Of a stretch of 62,930 nucleotides of DNA, positions 25,803 through 35,755 are shown piece after piece. Location: assembly GCA_944372575.1 (NCBI GenBank), contig CALVZS010000032.1, positions 1-62,930 on the forward strand, written 5' to 3'. Each line of letters starts with the position of its first letter. Position 1 is the first letter of the stretch. Made by a program: the position numbers and the translations under genes. This DNA is from an uncultured Clostridia bacterium. Lineage in GTDB: Bacteria > Bacillota > Clostridia > Christensenellales > Borkfalkiaceae. The notes under the pieces were generated by a model that worked only from the letters and a program-made list of their open reading frames with translations, was not told the DNA's origin and ran no database searches.

Positions 25803-26957
25803 ATGGAGAAAGTGATCATTGTTCGCTATGCGGAAATCCATCTGAAAGGAAAAAACCGGGGCTATTTTGAGCGCGTATTTTGTATTAACCTTGAGAAGGC
25901 CCTAAAAGGATTGCGGCATGAGCTGCGCCGCACAAGCGGCCGTTATCTTGTTGCCAACTTTGAGGAAAGGGAAGCGGATGAGATCTGTGACCGAATTTCC
26001 CGTGTTTTCGGCGTTCACTCCTTTTCCAAGGGGTACCGCGTTCCCAATGATCTTGACCATATTCTGGAGGCGGCGCTTCTGATCTGCCCCGAGAGCGGGA
26101 CGTTCAAGGTGGATACGCACCGTGCCGACAAGAAATATCCCATGACATCGCCCGAACTCAATGCGGAAATCGGGGCAAGGCTTCTGCAGGCACATTCCGC
26201 CCTGCGAGTGGATGTGCGCGAACCGCAGCACGTTGTCTATCTGGATATCCGGGAGGATGGAACCGCGCTCGTATTCGGAGTATTTGAAGAGGGGGCGGGC
26301 GGGATGCCTGTCGGGACTTCTTCCAAGGGTGTATTGCTCATTTCGGGCGGAATCGATTCCCCCGTTGCGGGATACATGATGGCAAAGCGCGGCATGGAAG
26401 TGGAGTATCTGCATTTTCACAGCTATCCCTATACCAACGAACAGGCACGTGACAAAGTCATCGAGCTTGCACGCATTCTTTCCCGTTATACGGGCGGGGA
26501 GAGCGTCTCCACCGTCAAGGTCACACATATTCAGGAGGAGATCCACAAAAAGTGTGCACCAGAGCTCAATGTCACGCTTCTCAGACGCTTTATGTTCCGG
26601 ATCGCAGAGCGCATCGCAAAGCGAAAGGGGGCAAAATGCCTCATTACCGGGGAGAGCCTCGGGCAGGTTGCCTCGCAGACTATGGAAGGGATCACTTCCT
26701 CCAATGCAGTCGTGACGCTTCCCGTGCTGCGCCCGCTCATTGGATTTGACAAGGAAGAGATCATTGCGCGCGCTAAAAAAATCGGCACTTTTGAAACATC
26801 TGTGCTTCCCTATGAGGATTGCTGTACAGTATTTTTGCCAGAATTTCCCGCCATCAAGCCAAAACTTTCCTTTATCGAAGAAGAGGAGGCCAAACTTGAT
26901 GTTGATGCACTCACCGATGAGGCACTTTCATCTTTGGAGCGTTTTGCGCTTCGTTAA
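25803..26957 (+). CDS. thiI: tRNA 4-thiouridine synthase ThiI
   Basis: 384 aa. An N-terminal ferredoxin-like plus THUMP region (about 1-165) precedes the PP-loop domain with LISGGIDSPVAGYMMAKRG (about 178-196). It adenylates and thiolates U8 of tRNA. The C-terminal rhodanese domain of the E. coli enzyme is absent, as in most Firmicutes. Its TAA stop interlocks with the TAA of the convergent PBP gene (26954-26957). Confidence 0.94.
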   Translation: MEKVIIVRYAEIHLKGKNRGYFERVFCINLEKALKGLRHELRRTSGRYLVANFEEREADEICDRISRVFGVHSFSKGYRVPNDLDHILEAALLICPESGTFKVDTHRADKKYPMTSPELNAEIGARLLQAHSALRVDVREPQHVVYLDIREDGTALVFGVFEEGAGGMPVGTSSKGVLLISGGIDSPVAGYMMAKRGMEVEYLHFHSYPYTNEQARDKVIELARILSRYTGGESVSTVKVTHIQEEIHKKCAPELNVTLLRRFMFRIAERIAKRKGAKCLITGESLGQVASQTMEGITSSNAVVTLPVLRPLIGFDKEEIIARAKKIGTFETSVLPYEDCCTVFLPEFPAIKPKLSFIEEEEAKLDVDALTDEALSSLERFALR

Positions 26958-29128
26958 ACCCACCATTTGTCGGGAATTGACTCGTTGACCGGTACCGTCA
27001 CAGCCGGGAGTGTGACTTCTTTTCCCCGATGTTCCTGATAAGTCGGCGTCACGGTATAGATATAAGTTTCGCCTTCGCGGATGGAATTATCAAAGATCGC
27101 ATTTCGATACTTTCCCCTGTAAATCGTGGTTTTCTTGCCGCGATTTTCTCTTATTATCTCATAATCATAGTACTCTGTCTGACATAATTCGATTTTCACC
27201 TGTCCGTTCCTGTAACTTATCTCCGGTATGGCGATGCTCGGGAAGGAATAGCGTGTGCTGACGGGAAGTGTATTCTGTGCGCGGAAATATTCCTGCGGAT
27301 CACTGCATGAAGGCGCGGCGGGATCGGAGAGCATCAAAGCGTGATCTTTTTCATAGGAAATTTTGTCATAATGACATTTGATCACATTTTCGCAGGAGAA
27401 AAACGGATCCGGCGCAGCGGACGCATACAGCCTGCGGAAGATGCGCAGCGCTTCGTTTGCCGGCAAGCCGCCTCCGGTGATGTCGCAGGGGGTTCCGTCT
27501 GCATTTCCCATCCATACCGCCACGACATGTTCGGACGTATATCCGATACAATAGGCGTCCGTATTGCCTGCGTCTGTGCCGGCGGTGCCCGTCTTTGCAC
27601 AGACGGGATAGGGAAGCCCCTTGAGTCGTTTGGCTGTACCATCCGATACGGCGGTCTGTAGCATATCATTGATGAGCCAGCTCACGTCTTCGGAAAAGAT
27701 CTGTTTGTTGTGCAGTGTCTGTTGATGGAGGATCTTTCCTGCGTCATCTGCGATATAGGAAATGGATGAGGCGGGACAGTATGTTCCCCTGTCGGCAAAG
27801 ACGGCATACGCGTCTGCAAGGGCGGGCAGTCGGATCCCGCTTTGCATTCCGCCAAGTGCAAGCGCCAGCGTCTGATCCTCCTGCGCGATCGGGATCCCCA
27901 TTTCTGCAAGATAATCTGCCGCGCGTGCGACGCCGAGTTCATTGAGAATGCGCACGGCCGGAATGTTTGCGCTGCGGGCGAGTGCCTGCCGCACACTCAT
28001 ATATTCTCCGGACGCGCCCCGATAGTCATCGGGTGAATAGCCGCCGAAGTCGGTGCGCGCATCCAGCACAGGCGTCGCCGGGCAAATGAGGTTTTCTTCG
28101 AGTGCAGGTGCATAGACGAGCAGCGGTTTCATGGTTGAGGCGGGCGAGCGTTCCGGCGTTCCGACAGTGGACGAGAGCGCCGCAATGCCGTGGCTGTGAT
28201 TATCGCGGATGAGAACGCAGTGGTCGGTATCTCCGCCCGTATTTTCCGCGAGCTGTTGCAGGGCCGGATCGTAATGCGTGTGTACTTCAAGCGTTCCCCA
28301 GCCTCCGGAATCGGCATCCGGGAAGAGCGCGGCAAGCTCCTGCAGGACAAAGGAGATATATGCGTTTCCTTCTGCCTGCGGCGCAGGGGAGAGAGGAAGC
28401 GGTTCCTCCATTGCCCGGGCAGTTTGTTCCTCTGAAATGTATCCCTGTTCTTTCATGAGAGAGAGCACGAGATCGCGCCGTTTAAGGCAGCGTTCGGGGT
28501 CACGGAAGGGGGAGTACCGATTGGGCGAGCGTACGATCCCGGCGAGCATAGCGCTCTCTGCGATATCCAGATCCGCCGCCTCTTTCCCGAAGTAATACTG
28601 TGCCGCCTGACCGATCCCGAAAGCGCTGTGGCCGAAATAGATGGTGTTGAGGTAAAGGGAAAGGATCTCGTCCTTTCGATAGCGTTTTTCCAGAGCGCGG
28701 GCGAGGCGGATCTCTTTGAGTTTGCGCGTGATCGTCTTTTCGCTGGTAAGATGCGTATTTTTGATGAGCTGCTGGGAAATGGTCGAGGCTCCCTCCCGGA
28801 AGGAAAAACTTTTTAAATTACTCCAGAGAGCGCCGAACATCCGCGTTGTATCAATGCCGTGGTGGCGGTAAAACCGCTTATCCTCTACTGCGACGAATGC
28901 CTGTCCGACATATTCCGGAAGGGATTGCGTGCGCGTATTTGCCGTATATACGGCCGGGATCTCCTGCTCCCGTGCATCGTACAGACGAATGCCTGCGTTG
29001 GGGATATGAAGTTTTTCCGGATCGAGCCGGGTGCCCGCCGTCGCGCTGAAATAGTAGAGCAGAAGTGCGAGGAGGACGACAAGCAGAATCCCGAACGCTG
29101 CGCCGACCGTCTTCAAAGTGCGTTTCAT
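26954..29128 (-). CDS. Class A penicillin-binding protein (bifunctional transglycosylase/transpeptidase)
   Basis: 724 aa with one N-terminal membrane anchor (about 8-29). The GT51 domain (about 60-235) contains the catalytic Glu82 in AVEDKRFYRHHGID and GASTISQQLIKN. The transpeptidase domain (about 300-570) has the SxxK serine in ASTMK (Ser331-Lys334), SxN in SAN (386-388) and KTG (512-514). The C-terminus (about 630-715) looks like an FN3-type beta domain. It polymerises and cross-links peptidoglycan. ATG 29128 is chosen; GTG 29131 is the alternative. Transcribed alone on the minus strand. A copy of the dispersed motif lies antisense in it at 27163-27186. Confidence 0.93.
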   Translation of the reverse strand: MKRTLKTVGAAFGILLVVLLALLLYYFSATAGTRLDPEKLHIPNAGIRLYDAREQEIPAVYTANTRTQSLPEYVGQAFVAVEDKRFYRHHGIDTTRMFGALWSNLKSFSFREGASTISQQLIKNTHLTSEKTITRKLKEIRLARALEKRYRKDEILSLYLNTIYFGHSAFGIGQAAQYYFGKEAADLDIAESAMLAGIVRSPNRYSPFRDPERCLKRRDLVLSLMKEQGYISEEQTARAMEEPLPLSPAPQAEGNAYISFVLQELAALFPDADSGGWGTLEVHTHYDPALQQLAENTGGDTDHCVLIRDNHSHGIAALSSTVGTPERSPASTMKPLLVYAPALEENLICPATPVLDARTDFGGYSPDDYRGASGEYMSVRQALARSANIPAVRILNELGVARAADYLAEMGIPIAQEDQTLALALGGMQSGIRLPALADAYAVFADRGTYCPASSISYIADDAGKILHQQTLHNKQIFSEDVSWLINDMLQTAVSDGTAKRLKGLPYPVCAKTGTAGTDAGNTDAYCIGYTSEHVVAVWMGNADGTPCDITGGGLPANEALRIFRRLYASAAPDPFFSCENVIKCHYDKISYEKDHALMLSDPAAPSCSDPQEYFRAQNTLPVSTRYSFPSIAIPEISYRNGQVKIELCQTEYYDYEIIRENRGKKTTIYRGKYRNAIFDNSIREGETYIYTVTPTYQEHRGKEVTLPAVTVPVNESIPDKWWV
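27163..27186 (+). repeat. Dispersed oriented motif, copy 1
   Basis: 24-bp match to the motif described in the findings: CATAGTA, then CTCTGTCT, then GACATA with AATT following. It lies inside the minus-strand PBP gene, so it is antisense to the coding strand while keeping the same chromosomal orientation as the other five copies. It differs from the others in its first three bases (AAT instead of TTA). Confidence 0.7.
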
Positions 29129-29181
29129 CACATACAGTATGTTCCGGCCTCGGAAAAATTCGCACTTTTCCTCCGCTTTTG

Positions 29182-29210
29182 TTGAAAATTCCGCCGTTTT
29201 GTGTTACAAT
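29182..29210 (+). promoter_or_regulatory. Sigma-A promoter of the sirtuin-miaB-mutSL operon
   Basis: -35 TTGAAA (29182-29187), 17-bp spacer, -10 TACAAT (29205-29210). Predicted start near 29217 leaves fewer than 10 nt before ATG 29226, and no SD is visible. Confidence 0.8.
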
Positions 29211-29225
29211 ATTATATCGGTGAAA

Positions 29226-29963
29226 ATGATGACACTTCGCGAGATCATTGACAACAGCCGCCGCATCGTCTTTTTCGGAGGAGCCGGCGTTTCTACGGAG
29301 AGCGGGATTCCCGATTTTCGCAGTGCGGACGGGTTATATCGACAAAAATATGACGTTCCGCCCGAGGTCATGCTCAGCGCGTCCTATTTTTATGCACACA
29401 CGCAGGAATTTTTCCGCTTCTACCGTGAAAAGATGCTTCCGCTCTCCGCAAAACCCAACGCCGCACACATCCGTCTGGCGCAGTGGGAGCGCGCCGGTAA
29501 ACTTTTGGCGGTCGTCACGCAGAATATCGACGGCCTGCATCAGGCTGCGGGCAGCAAATGTGTTTATGAATTGCATGGCAGTATCCACCGAAACACCTGC
29601 CTTTCCTGCGGAAGAAAATATCCTGCCCGGTTTATTGCCGAGAGCAGTTCTGTTCCGCGCTGTGCGTGCGGGGGGATCGTCAAACCGGATGTCGTGCTCT
29701 ATGAGGAGCCGCTGGACGGGGATACGGTGAACGGCGCGCTCGCGGCGATCGCCGCGGCAGATACGCTCATTGTGGCAGGTACGTCGCTCACCGTCTATCC
29801 GGCCGCTTCCTTTGTCAATTACTTTGGCGGGGACAATCTTGTTCTGATCAACCGCGACCCGACGCCGCTGGACAAGGATTGTACCCTCGTCCTGCATGAG
29901 AAGGTCGGGGAGGCGCTCGGCGGGCTTGCGTCCTACCTGTCCGAAAAAGAGGAAAATTCATGA
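29226..29963 (+). CDS. cobB: NAD-dependent protein deacylase, sirtuin family
   Basis: 245 aa. NAD-binding GGAGVSTESGIPDFRS (about 17-32), QNIDGLH, catalytic His in ELHGSIHR, and a four-Cys zinc site CLSCGRKY...RCACGG are complete. It removes acyl groups from lysines using NAD+, producing O-acetyl-ADP-ribose. ATG 29226 and ATG 29229 are adjacent and GTG 29220 is also possible; the 5' UTR is very short. Its stop overlaps miaB by 4 bp. Confidence 0.93.
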   Translation: MMTLREIIDNSRRIVFFGGAGVSTESGIPDFRSADGLYRQKYDVPPEVMLSASYFYAHTQEFFRFYREKMLPLSAKPNAAHIRLAQWERAGKLLAVVTQNIDGLHQAAGSKCVYELHGSIHRNTCLSCGRKYPARFIAESSSVPRCACGGIVKPDVVLYEEPLDGDTVNGALAAIAAADTLIVAGTSLTVYPAASFVNYFGGDNLVLINRDPTPLDKDCTLVLHEKVGEALGGLASYLSEKEENS

Positions 29964-31270
29964 AATACCACATCGTCACATACGGCTGTCAGATGAACGT
30001 GCATGAGTCGGAGAAGATCGCCGGGCTTCTGCGCGAGGCGGGATATGAGGGGGAAGCGCCCATTGAGCAGGCGGATATCGTCGTATTCAATACCTGCTGC
30101 ATCCGTGAAAATGCCGAGAATCATGCCTTCGGCAATATTGGCGCACTCAAAAAGCTTAAGCGGCAGAGGAAGGGGATGATTATTGCTGTGGGCGGCTGCA
30201 TGGCACAGGAGGAGGGCAAAGCGGCGCTCCTGATCAAAAAATTCCCGTTCATCGACATTATTTTCGGCACGCACAATGTTGCTGAACTGCCTTTGCTCAT
30301 TGACCGCAAGAAACGGGAGAAAAAAGTTGTATCACTCCTTGATGACCGTTCGGAGACGGAGGACGGCGCGCAGCCGTTTCGTACAAGTTATCCGAATGCA
30401 TGGGTGAATATCACATACGGCTGCAACAACTTCTGCACCTATTGCATCGTTCCCTATGTGCGCGGCAGAGAGAAGAGCCGCAAGGCGGAGCGTATCCTCG
30501 ACGAATTGCGCGCATTGGTTGAGGCGGGCTATAAGGAGATTACGCTGCTCGGGCAAAACGTCAATTCCTACCGCGACGGTGAGACAGATTTTCCCGCGCT
30601 GCTCGACAGGGTTGCCTCGATCGACGGAAAGTTCCGCGTGCGCTTCATGACCTCCCATCCGAAAGATTTTTCTGCGGAACTTGTCGCCGTCATGAAGAAG
30701 CATGAGAAGATCTGCAATCTCCTGCATCTTCCCGCGCAGTCCGGTTCCAGCCGCATTCTGTCCCTGATGAACAGGCGCTACACGCGGGAGGAGTATCTGG
30801 AGAAGGCGGCGCTCTTTAAACGGGAGATTCCGGGGGCGGAGCTGACGACCGACCTCATCGTTGGGTTTCCCACTGAGACGGAGGAAGAATTTGAAGAGAC
30901 GCTCTCCCTTGTCGAAGAGGCGGATTTTTCCTCTGCGTTTACATTTATCTATTCTCCGCGCACGGGGACGAAGGCCGCGGAGATGGAGGGACAGATTCCG
31001 GAGGAAGTATCCAAGGCGCGCATTGCGCGGCTCATTGAACAGGTCAACGAGAACACCCGCCGCAAGAGCGAGGGATATGTCGGAAAGACGATCGAGGTGC
31101 TCTGTGAGGATTTTGACGAAAAGAAAGGACTCTATCTCGGGCGCGAACCGCTCGGCAGAATGGGGTACTTTGCAAGCGAAAAAAACTGCGTCGGAGAATT
31201 TGTGCGCATGAAAGTTATGCGTGCAAACGGCGTGTCGCTCTACGGGAAACTGATTGAAGAAAACAGCTGA
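29960..31270 (+). CDS. miaB: tRNA-2-methylthio-N6-dimethylallyladenosine synthase MiaB
   Basis: 436 aa radical-SAM methylthiotransferase acting on i6A37 of tRNA. The N-terminal UPF0004 domain has three cluster cysteines (YGCQMN, NTCCIRE, GGCMAQ), the radical-SAM motif is CNNFCTYC (near residue 155), and a C-terminal TRAM domain covers about 370-435. MiaA, which makes its substrate, is encoded in the same operon. Confidence 0.96.
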   Translation: MKYHIVTYGCQMNVHESEKIAGLLREAGYEGEAPIEQADIVVFNTCCIRENAENHAFGNIGALKKLKRQRKGMIIAVGGCMAQEEGKAALLIKKFPFIDIIFGTHNVAELPLLIDRKKREKKVVSLLDDRSETEDGAQPFRTSYPNAWVNITYGCNNFCTYCIVPYVRGREKSRKAERILDELRALVEAGYKEITLLGQNVNSYRDGETDFPALLDRVASIDGKFRVRFMTSHPKDFSAELVAVMKKHEKICNLLHLPAQSGSSRILSLMNRRYTREEYLEKAALFKREIPGAELTTDLIVGFPTETEEEFEETLSLVEEADFSSAFTFIYSPRTGTKAAEMEGQIPEEVSKARIARLIEQVNENTRRKSEGYVGKTIEVLCEDFDEKKGLYLGREPLGRMGYFASEKNCVGEFVRMKVMRANGVSLYGKLIEENS

Positions 31271-31295
31271 GTTTTCAGTTACGGAGGGGATGAGA

Positions 31296-33869
31296 ATGGG
31301 TCTTTCGCCGATGATGGAACACTACCTGTCCATGAAAGAAAAATACAAGGACTGCGTACTCTTTTACCGTCTCGGGGACTTTTACGAGATGTTCTTTGAT
31401 GATGCGGTTCGCGTTTCCAAACTGCTCGATCTGACGCTGACGGGGAGGGACTGCGGCCTCAAGGAACGTGCGCCCATGTGCGGGATCCCGTATCATGCGG
31501 CGGACGGCTATATCGCAAAGCTCGTCTCGATAGGGGAGCGCGTTGCGATCTGTGAACAACTCACCGAACCGACTGCGGGCAAGGGCATGGTGGAGCGCGA
31601 CGTCATCCGCGTCGTCTCCGCGGGGACGGTCATTGAGGAAAACCAGCTCGACGAAAGGAGGAACAATTATATCGCCTGCGTCTGTCACACAGACGAGGGA
31701 TATGCGCTCGCCTGGGCGGACATCACCACGGGCGAATTGTGTGCCTCGGAGGAAGAGGGAAAGGAGGGCGTCCTTTCCGCACTGCTCAATCTGTCCGTGG
31801 CGGAGGTCATCTGCAACGAAAGACTGCTCCTGGAACTCAAGGATGACGTCGAGGCGCAGCGGGGCGCGCTCCCGGCATTTTCCTGCTATGTGCCGCAGGC
31901 GTTCTTTTACCCCGCTGCGGAGCGCTGCACGCTTGAACAACTTCATGCGGCGTCCCTCGACGCGCTCGGCGTAAAGATGCACTCCGCGATCGTCTGTGCG
32001 GTCGGAGCGCTGCTCGAATATCTCAGGGAGACGCAGAAACACGCGCTCTCCAATCTCAACCGCCTTCGCCTTGTGGACGGCAAAAAGAGTATGTCGCTCG
32101 ACGCCACGGCGGTGCGCAATCTGGAGATCCTCAAAAACAACGCCGAGGGAAAGAAGTACGGCTCCCTGCTGTGGCTGCTCGATCAGACAAAGACGGGGAT
32201 GGGGGCGAGAAAGCTCGTATCCATGCTTTCTTCTCCGCTGCTCGAAAAAAATGAGATCGAGCGTCGTCTTGACGCGGTGGAGGAGCTGTATAAGGCGACG
32301 GTCGTGCGTATGGGGCTTGCCGATATGCTGGGCGGCGTACGGGATATCGAACGGCTCACGGGACGCGTTTCCAACGGCAATATCCAGCCGCGGGATTGTC
32401 TTTCGTTGGCATCTTCCCTTTCCGTGATCCCCAACCTGAAGTTTCAGCTGACCGGATTTTCCTCAGCGCTTTTGCAGGAGATCTGTGCGCAGCTTGTGGA
32501 TACCGCGCCCGTTTGCAAACTTTTGGAGCGGGCGATCTCCCCCGATGCGACGACGCTCAAGGAGGGAAACTATATCCGCCGCGGCTATGACAGCCAACTC
32601 GATGAACTGCGCGCCGTCAAGGACGACGGAAAATCTCTTGTGCTGGAACTGGAGACGCGCGAGCGGGAGAATACGGGGATCCGCACGCTGAAAGTCGGTT
32701 ATAACCGCGTGTTCGGGTACTATATCGAGGTGAGCAATTCCTTTAAGGATAAGGTGCCGTATTCGTATGTCCCGCGCCAGACGCTTGCGGGCGGCGTGCG
32801 TTATACGACGGAAGAGCTCAAGGAACTGGAGAGCAAGATCCTCGGGAGCAGCGATGCTGCGAGCAGGCTGGAGGAACATCTCTTTCAGGAGATCGTCGCC
32901 ATGCTTGCAAAAAATATCCCCGTCTTTCAGAGCATTGCCGAGGCGGTCGCCATGCTCGACTGCCTCGTCTCGCTTGCCACAGTCGCCAAAGAGAAAAAAT
33001 ACTGCCGCCCGGAGATCGCGGAGGGGGGCGCGCTCGAGATCGAGGAAGGGCGCCATCCCGTCGTGGAGGCTATTTCCAAGGAGCGCTTTGTCCCCAACGA
33101 CTGCACGCTCGACAACGGCGAATCGCGCACCATGATCATCACGGGGCCGAATATGGCGGGGAAGAGCACCTATTTACGGCAGGTCGCTCTCATCACGTTC
33201 ATGGCGCAGGTCGGTTCCTTTGTTCCCGCAAAACGCGCCCGCATTCCGCTCACCGACCGCATCTTCACGCGCATCGGGGCGAGTGACAATCTCATCCTCG
33301 ATCGGAGCACCTTTATGGTGGAAATGACGGAGGTCGCCAACATTCTGCGCAACGCTACGGAGCGCAGCCTGCTCATTCTCGATGAAGTGGGCAGGGGGAC
33401 GAGTACTTTTGACGGCCTGTCCATTGCGTGGGCGGTCATCGAGTACCTGACGCAGAAGATCCGCGCCAAGACGCTCTTTGCCACGCACTATCATGAACTC
33501 ACCGAGCTGGAGGGCAAGCTCGAAGGTGTTAAAAATTATAAGATCAGCGTGCGGGAGATCGCGGGAAGCATCGTATTTTTGCGCAAAATCGTCCGCGGCG
33601 GAGCATCCCGTTCCTTCGGCGTGGAAGTCGCCGCACTTGCCGGGGCACCGCAGGAGGTCACAGACCGCGCGAAGATGATTTTAAAGGACTTGGAACGCGG
33701 CGAAAAGCGGCGGGCAAGGGAGAGCGGCCGGGAGGAAAATCTGCCGGCGGATGAGGAATTTGTTCCTGTTCCCGATCTGGTGCAGGAACTCCGGGAGATC
33801 GATGTCAATCTGCTCACACCCATGCAGGCACTTGCCCTCATTTCGGAATGGAAGGAGAAATGCAAATGA
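31296..33869 (+). CDS. mutS: DNA mismatch repair protein MutS
   Basis: 857 aa. The mismatch-binding N-terminus has the Phe-x-Glu motif in LGDFYEMFFDDA; the ATPase has Walker A GPNMAGKST, DEVGRGTSTFDG and the THYHEL switch. ATG 31296 has GGAGGGG at an ideal spacing; ATG 31290 abuts the SD and a TTG at 31254 is in frame but lacks one. The last codons overlap mutL. Confidence 0.96.
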   Translation: MGLSPMMEHYLSMKEKYKDCVLFYRLGDFYEMFFDDAVRVSKLLDLTLTGRDCGLKERAPMCGIPYHAADGYIAKLVSIGERVAICEQLTEPTAGKGMVERDVIRVVSAGTVIEENQLDERRNNYIACVCHTDEGYALAWADITTGELCASEEEGKEGVLSALLNLSVAEVICNERLLLELKDDVEAQRGALPAFSCYVPQAFFYPAAERCTLEQLHAASLDALGVKMHSAIVCAVGALLEYLRETQKHALSNLNRLRLVDGKKSMSLDATAVRNLEILKNNAEGKKYGSLLWLLDQTKTGMGARKLVSMLSSPLLEKNEIERRLDAVEELYKATVVRMGLADMLGGVRDIERLTGRVSNGNIQPRDCLSLASSLSVIPNLKFQLTGFSSALLQEICAQLVDTAPVCKLLERAISPDATTLKEGNYIRRGYDSQLDELRAVKDDGKSLVLELETRERENTGIRTLKVGYNRVFGYYIEVSNSFKDKVPYSYVPRQTLAGGVRYTTEELKELESKILGSSDAASRLEEHLFQEIVAMLAKNIPVFQSIAEAVAMLDCLVSLATVAKEKKYCRPEIAEGGALEIEEGRHPVVEAISKERFVPNDCTLDNGESRTMIITGPNMAGKSTYLRQVALITFMAQVGSFVPAKRARIPLTDRIFTRIGASDNLILDRSTFMVEMTEVANILRNATERSLLILDEVGRGTSTFDGLSIAWAVIEYLTQKIRAKTLFATHYHELTELEGKLEGVKNYKISVREIAGSIVFLRKIVRGGASRSFGVEVAALAGAPQEVTDRAKMILKDLERGEKRRARESGREENLPADEEFVPVPDLVQELREIDVNLLTPMQALALISEWKEKCK

Positions 33870-35755
33870 TTCATCTTCTGCCGCCCGGCGTCTACAACAA
33901 GATTGCTGCGGGCGAGGTGGTTGACCGTCCCTATTCGGTCGTCAAGGAGCTCGTGGAGAATGCGATCGATGCGGGCGCGAAAGAAATCACGGTCGAGATC
34001 GAGAAGGGCGGAAAAAGGCGCATCCGCGTGACGGACAACGGCAGCGGCATGGATCGTGAGGATCTGGTGCTTGCCTATTCTTCCCATGCGACTAGCAAAC
34101 TCAGTACAGCGGAGGATCTCTTTCATATCCATACACTCGGGTTCCGCGGCGAGGCGATCGCTTCCGTTGCGGCGGTTTCGCGCATGGAAATCGTCACTTC
34201 CGCAGACGGAAATACGGCATATTCGCTTTCCTGTTCAGGCGGGGAATTGGGTGAAGTCCGCCCTGCCGCAGGCGCGAAGGGGACGGTCGTTACGGTGGAA
34301 GATCTCTTTTACAATGTCCCTGCGCGGCAGAAATTCCTCAAGTCGGATACGCAGGAGGAGGCGGATATCGCCGGTGTCATGGCGCGCTTCCTGCTCTCCC
34401 GTCCCGAGATCTCCTTTGAATACATCGCCGACGGGAAACGCAAGTACCGTTCTTTCGGCGACGGGCTCTCTGCGGCGCTCGTCGCCGTCTATGGCGCGGA
34501 GGCGCTCGCAAACTGCATTGAAATCGATGCGGAAAAACATGGGATCCGCCTGCACGGCTTTCTCGGAAAACGCAATTTTTATAAGGCAAATCGCACCTAT
34601 CAGAGCCTGTTTGTGAACGGGCGGTACGTCGTTAATCAGACGGTGAGTGCCGCCGTGACCAACGCCTATGCAAGTTATTTGATGAAGCGGCAGTATCCTT
34701 TCTATGTGCTTTTCCTGGATGTTCCGCCGGAAGTGGTCGACGTTAATGTGCATCCCAACAAGGCGGACGTGCGCTTTGCCGACAATCAGGTGATCTACGG
34801 GTGCGTATATTCGGTGGTTTCAGCCGTTTTGGATGGGAATTCCCGTGCACTCGAATATCTTGTCAATCCCCCCGAATCACCGAAAATCCCGGCACAGGAC
34901 AGTTTTTTCAGTCCCGCAACGCCCGTCATCGGGAAGAAAGAGGGGGAGGACGGGGCGCAAATGAGCTACGCCGAGGCAAAGCGGGAACTTGCGTTTGACG
35001 TGAGTATTCCGAAAGGGGGCGAGCCGCGATTTTTGCAGGAGCAGCCGGTTCGCATGGAGGTACGCCAGCCTGCGCCGCGCGCAGCTGCGCCGGAAACTTC
35101 GCCCGCGGAGGACGTATTTGCGGAAAATCAGCGCTTTCTGCGCGAGCAGACAGCAAAGATGCGGCAGGATCGGGTTGACCCGGACACTCTTGAATACAAG
35201 GGGGAACTGTTCCGTACCTATCTCATCTATCAGGCGGGCGAAAGCGCCTATTTTATTGACCAACACGCGGCACACGAACGCATTCTCTACGACCGTTTGA
35301 AGGCAGCGTGTGACGCGCGTTCAGTCGTCTCACAGCCGATGCTCGTTCCCTTTGTCCTTTCGCTCAATGCGCAGGAGTTCGCATTTCTCGAGAGAAATTT
35401 TCCTATTTTGCGTGAAATCGGATTTGAGATCGAGGAATTTGGCGATGCGAGCGTGCGTGTTTCGGCGGTTCCGGCAGATCTGATGCAGATCGATCTCAAT
35501 ATTTTTTTTCATGACGTGCTTTCGTCCATGGAGAGTCTGCGAGCCATCCGTCTTGCCGACCTTCTGAAGGATAAACTTGCAACGGCGGCGTGTAAGGCTG
35601 CCGTCAAGGGAGGAGAGAGCCTTACAATGCAGGAGGCGCGCGCCCTCATCATTGGCATGGACGGCGATACGGGGATGAAATGTCCGCACGGGCGCCCCGC
35701 CGTCGTGAAAATGAAAAAGAGCGATTTTGAAAAACTCTTCAAGCGCATCGTATGA
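33866..35755 (+). CDS. mutL: DNA mismatch repair endonuclease MutL
   Basis: 629 aa. GHKL ATPase motifs ENAIDAGA, DNGSGM and GFRGEA are in the N-terminal domain (about 1-330), followed by a linker (about 345-430) and a C-terminal endonuclease domain with DQHAAHERILYDR, ACKAAVKGG and CPHGRP, the metal-dependent nicking signature of Gram-positive MutL. ATG 33866 gives the canonical start MIHLLPPGVYNKIAAGEVVDRP-like and overlaps the mutS stop; ATG 33860 is only 2 bp from the SD. Confidence 0.96.
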   Translation: MIHLLPPGVYNKIAAGEVVDRPYSVVKELVENAIDAGAKEITVEIEKGGKRRIRVTDNGSGMDREDLVLAYSSHATSKLSTAEDLFHIHTLGFRGEAIASVAAVSRMEIVTSADGNTAYSLSCSGGELGEVRPAAGAKGTVVTVEDLFYNVPARQKFLKSDTQEEADIAGVMARFLLSRPEISFEYIADGKRKYRSFGDGLSAALVAVYGAEALANCIEIDAEKHGIRLHGFLGKRNFYKANRTYQSLFVNGRYVVNQTVSAAVTNAYASYLMKRQYPFYVLFLDVPPEVVDVNVHPNKADVRFADNQVIYGCVYSVVSAVLDGNSRALEYLVNPPESPKIPAQDSFFSPATPVIGKKEGEDGAQMSYAEAKRELAFDVSIPKGGEPRFLQEQPVRMEVRQPAPRAAAPETSPAEDVFAENQRFLREQTAKMRQDRVDPDTLEYKGELFRTYLIYQAGESAYFIDQHAAHERILYDRLKAACDARSVVSQPMLVPFVLSLNAQEFAFLERNFPILREIGFEIEEFGDASVRVSAVPADLMQIDLNIFFHDVLSSMESLRAIRLADLLKDKLATAACKAAVKGGESLTMQEARALIIGMDGDTGMKCPHGRPAVVKMKKSDFEKLFKRIV

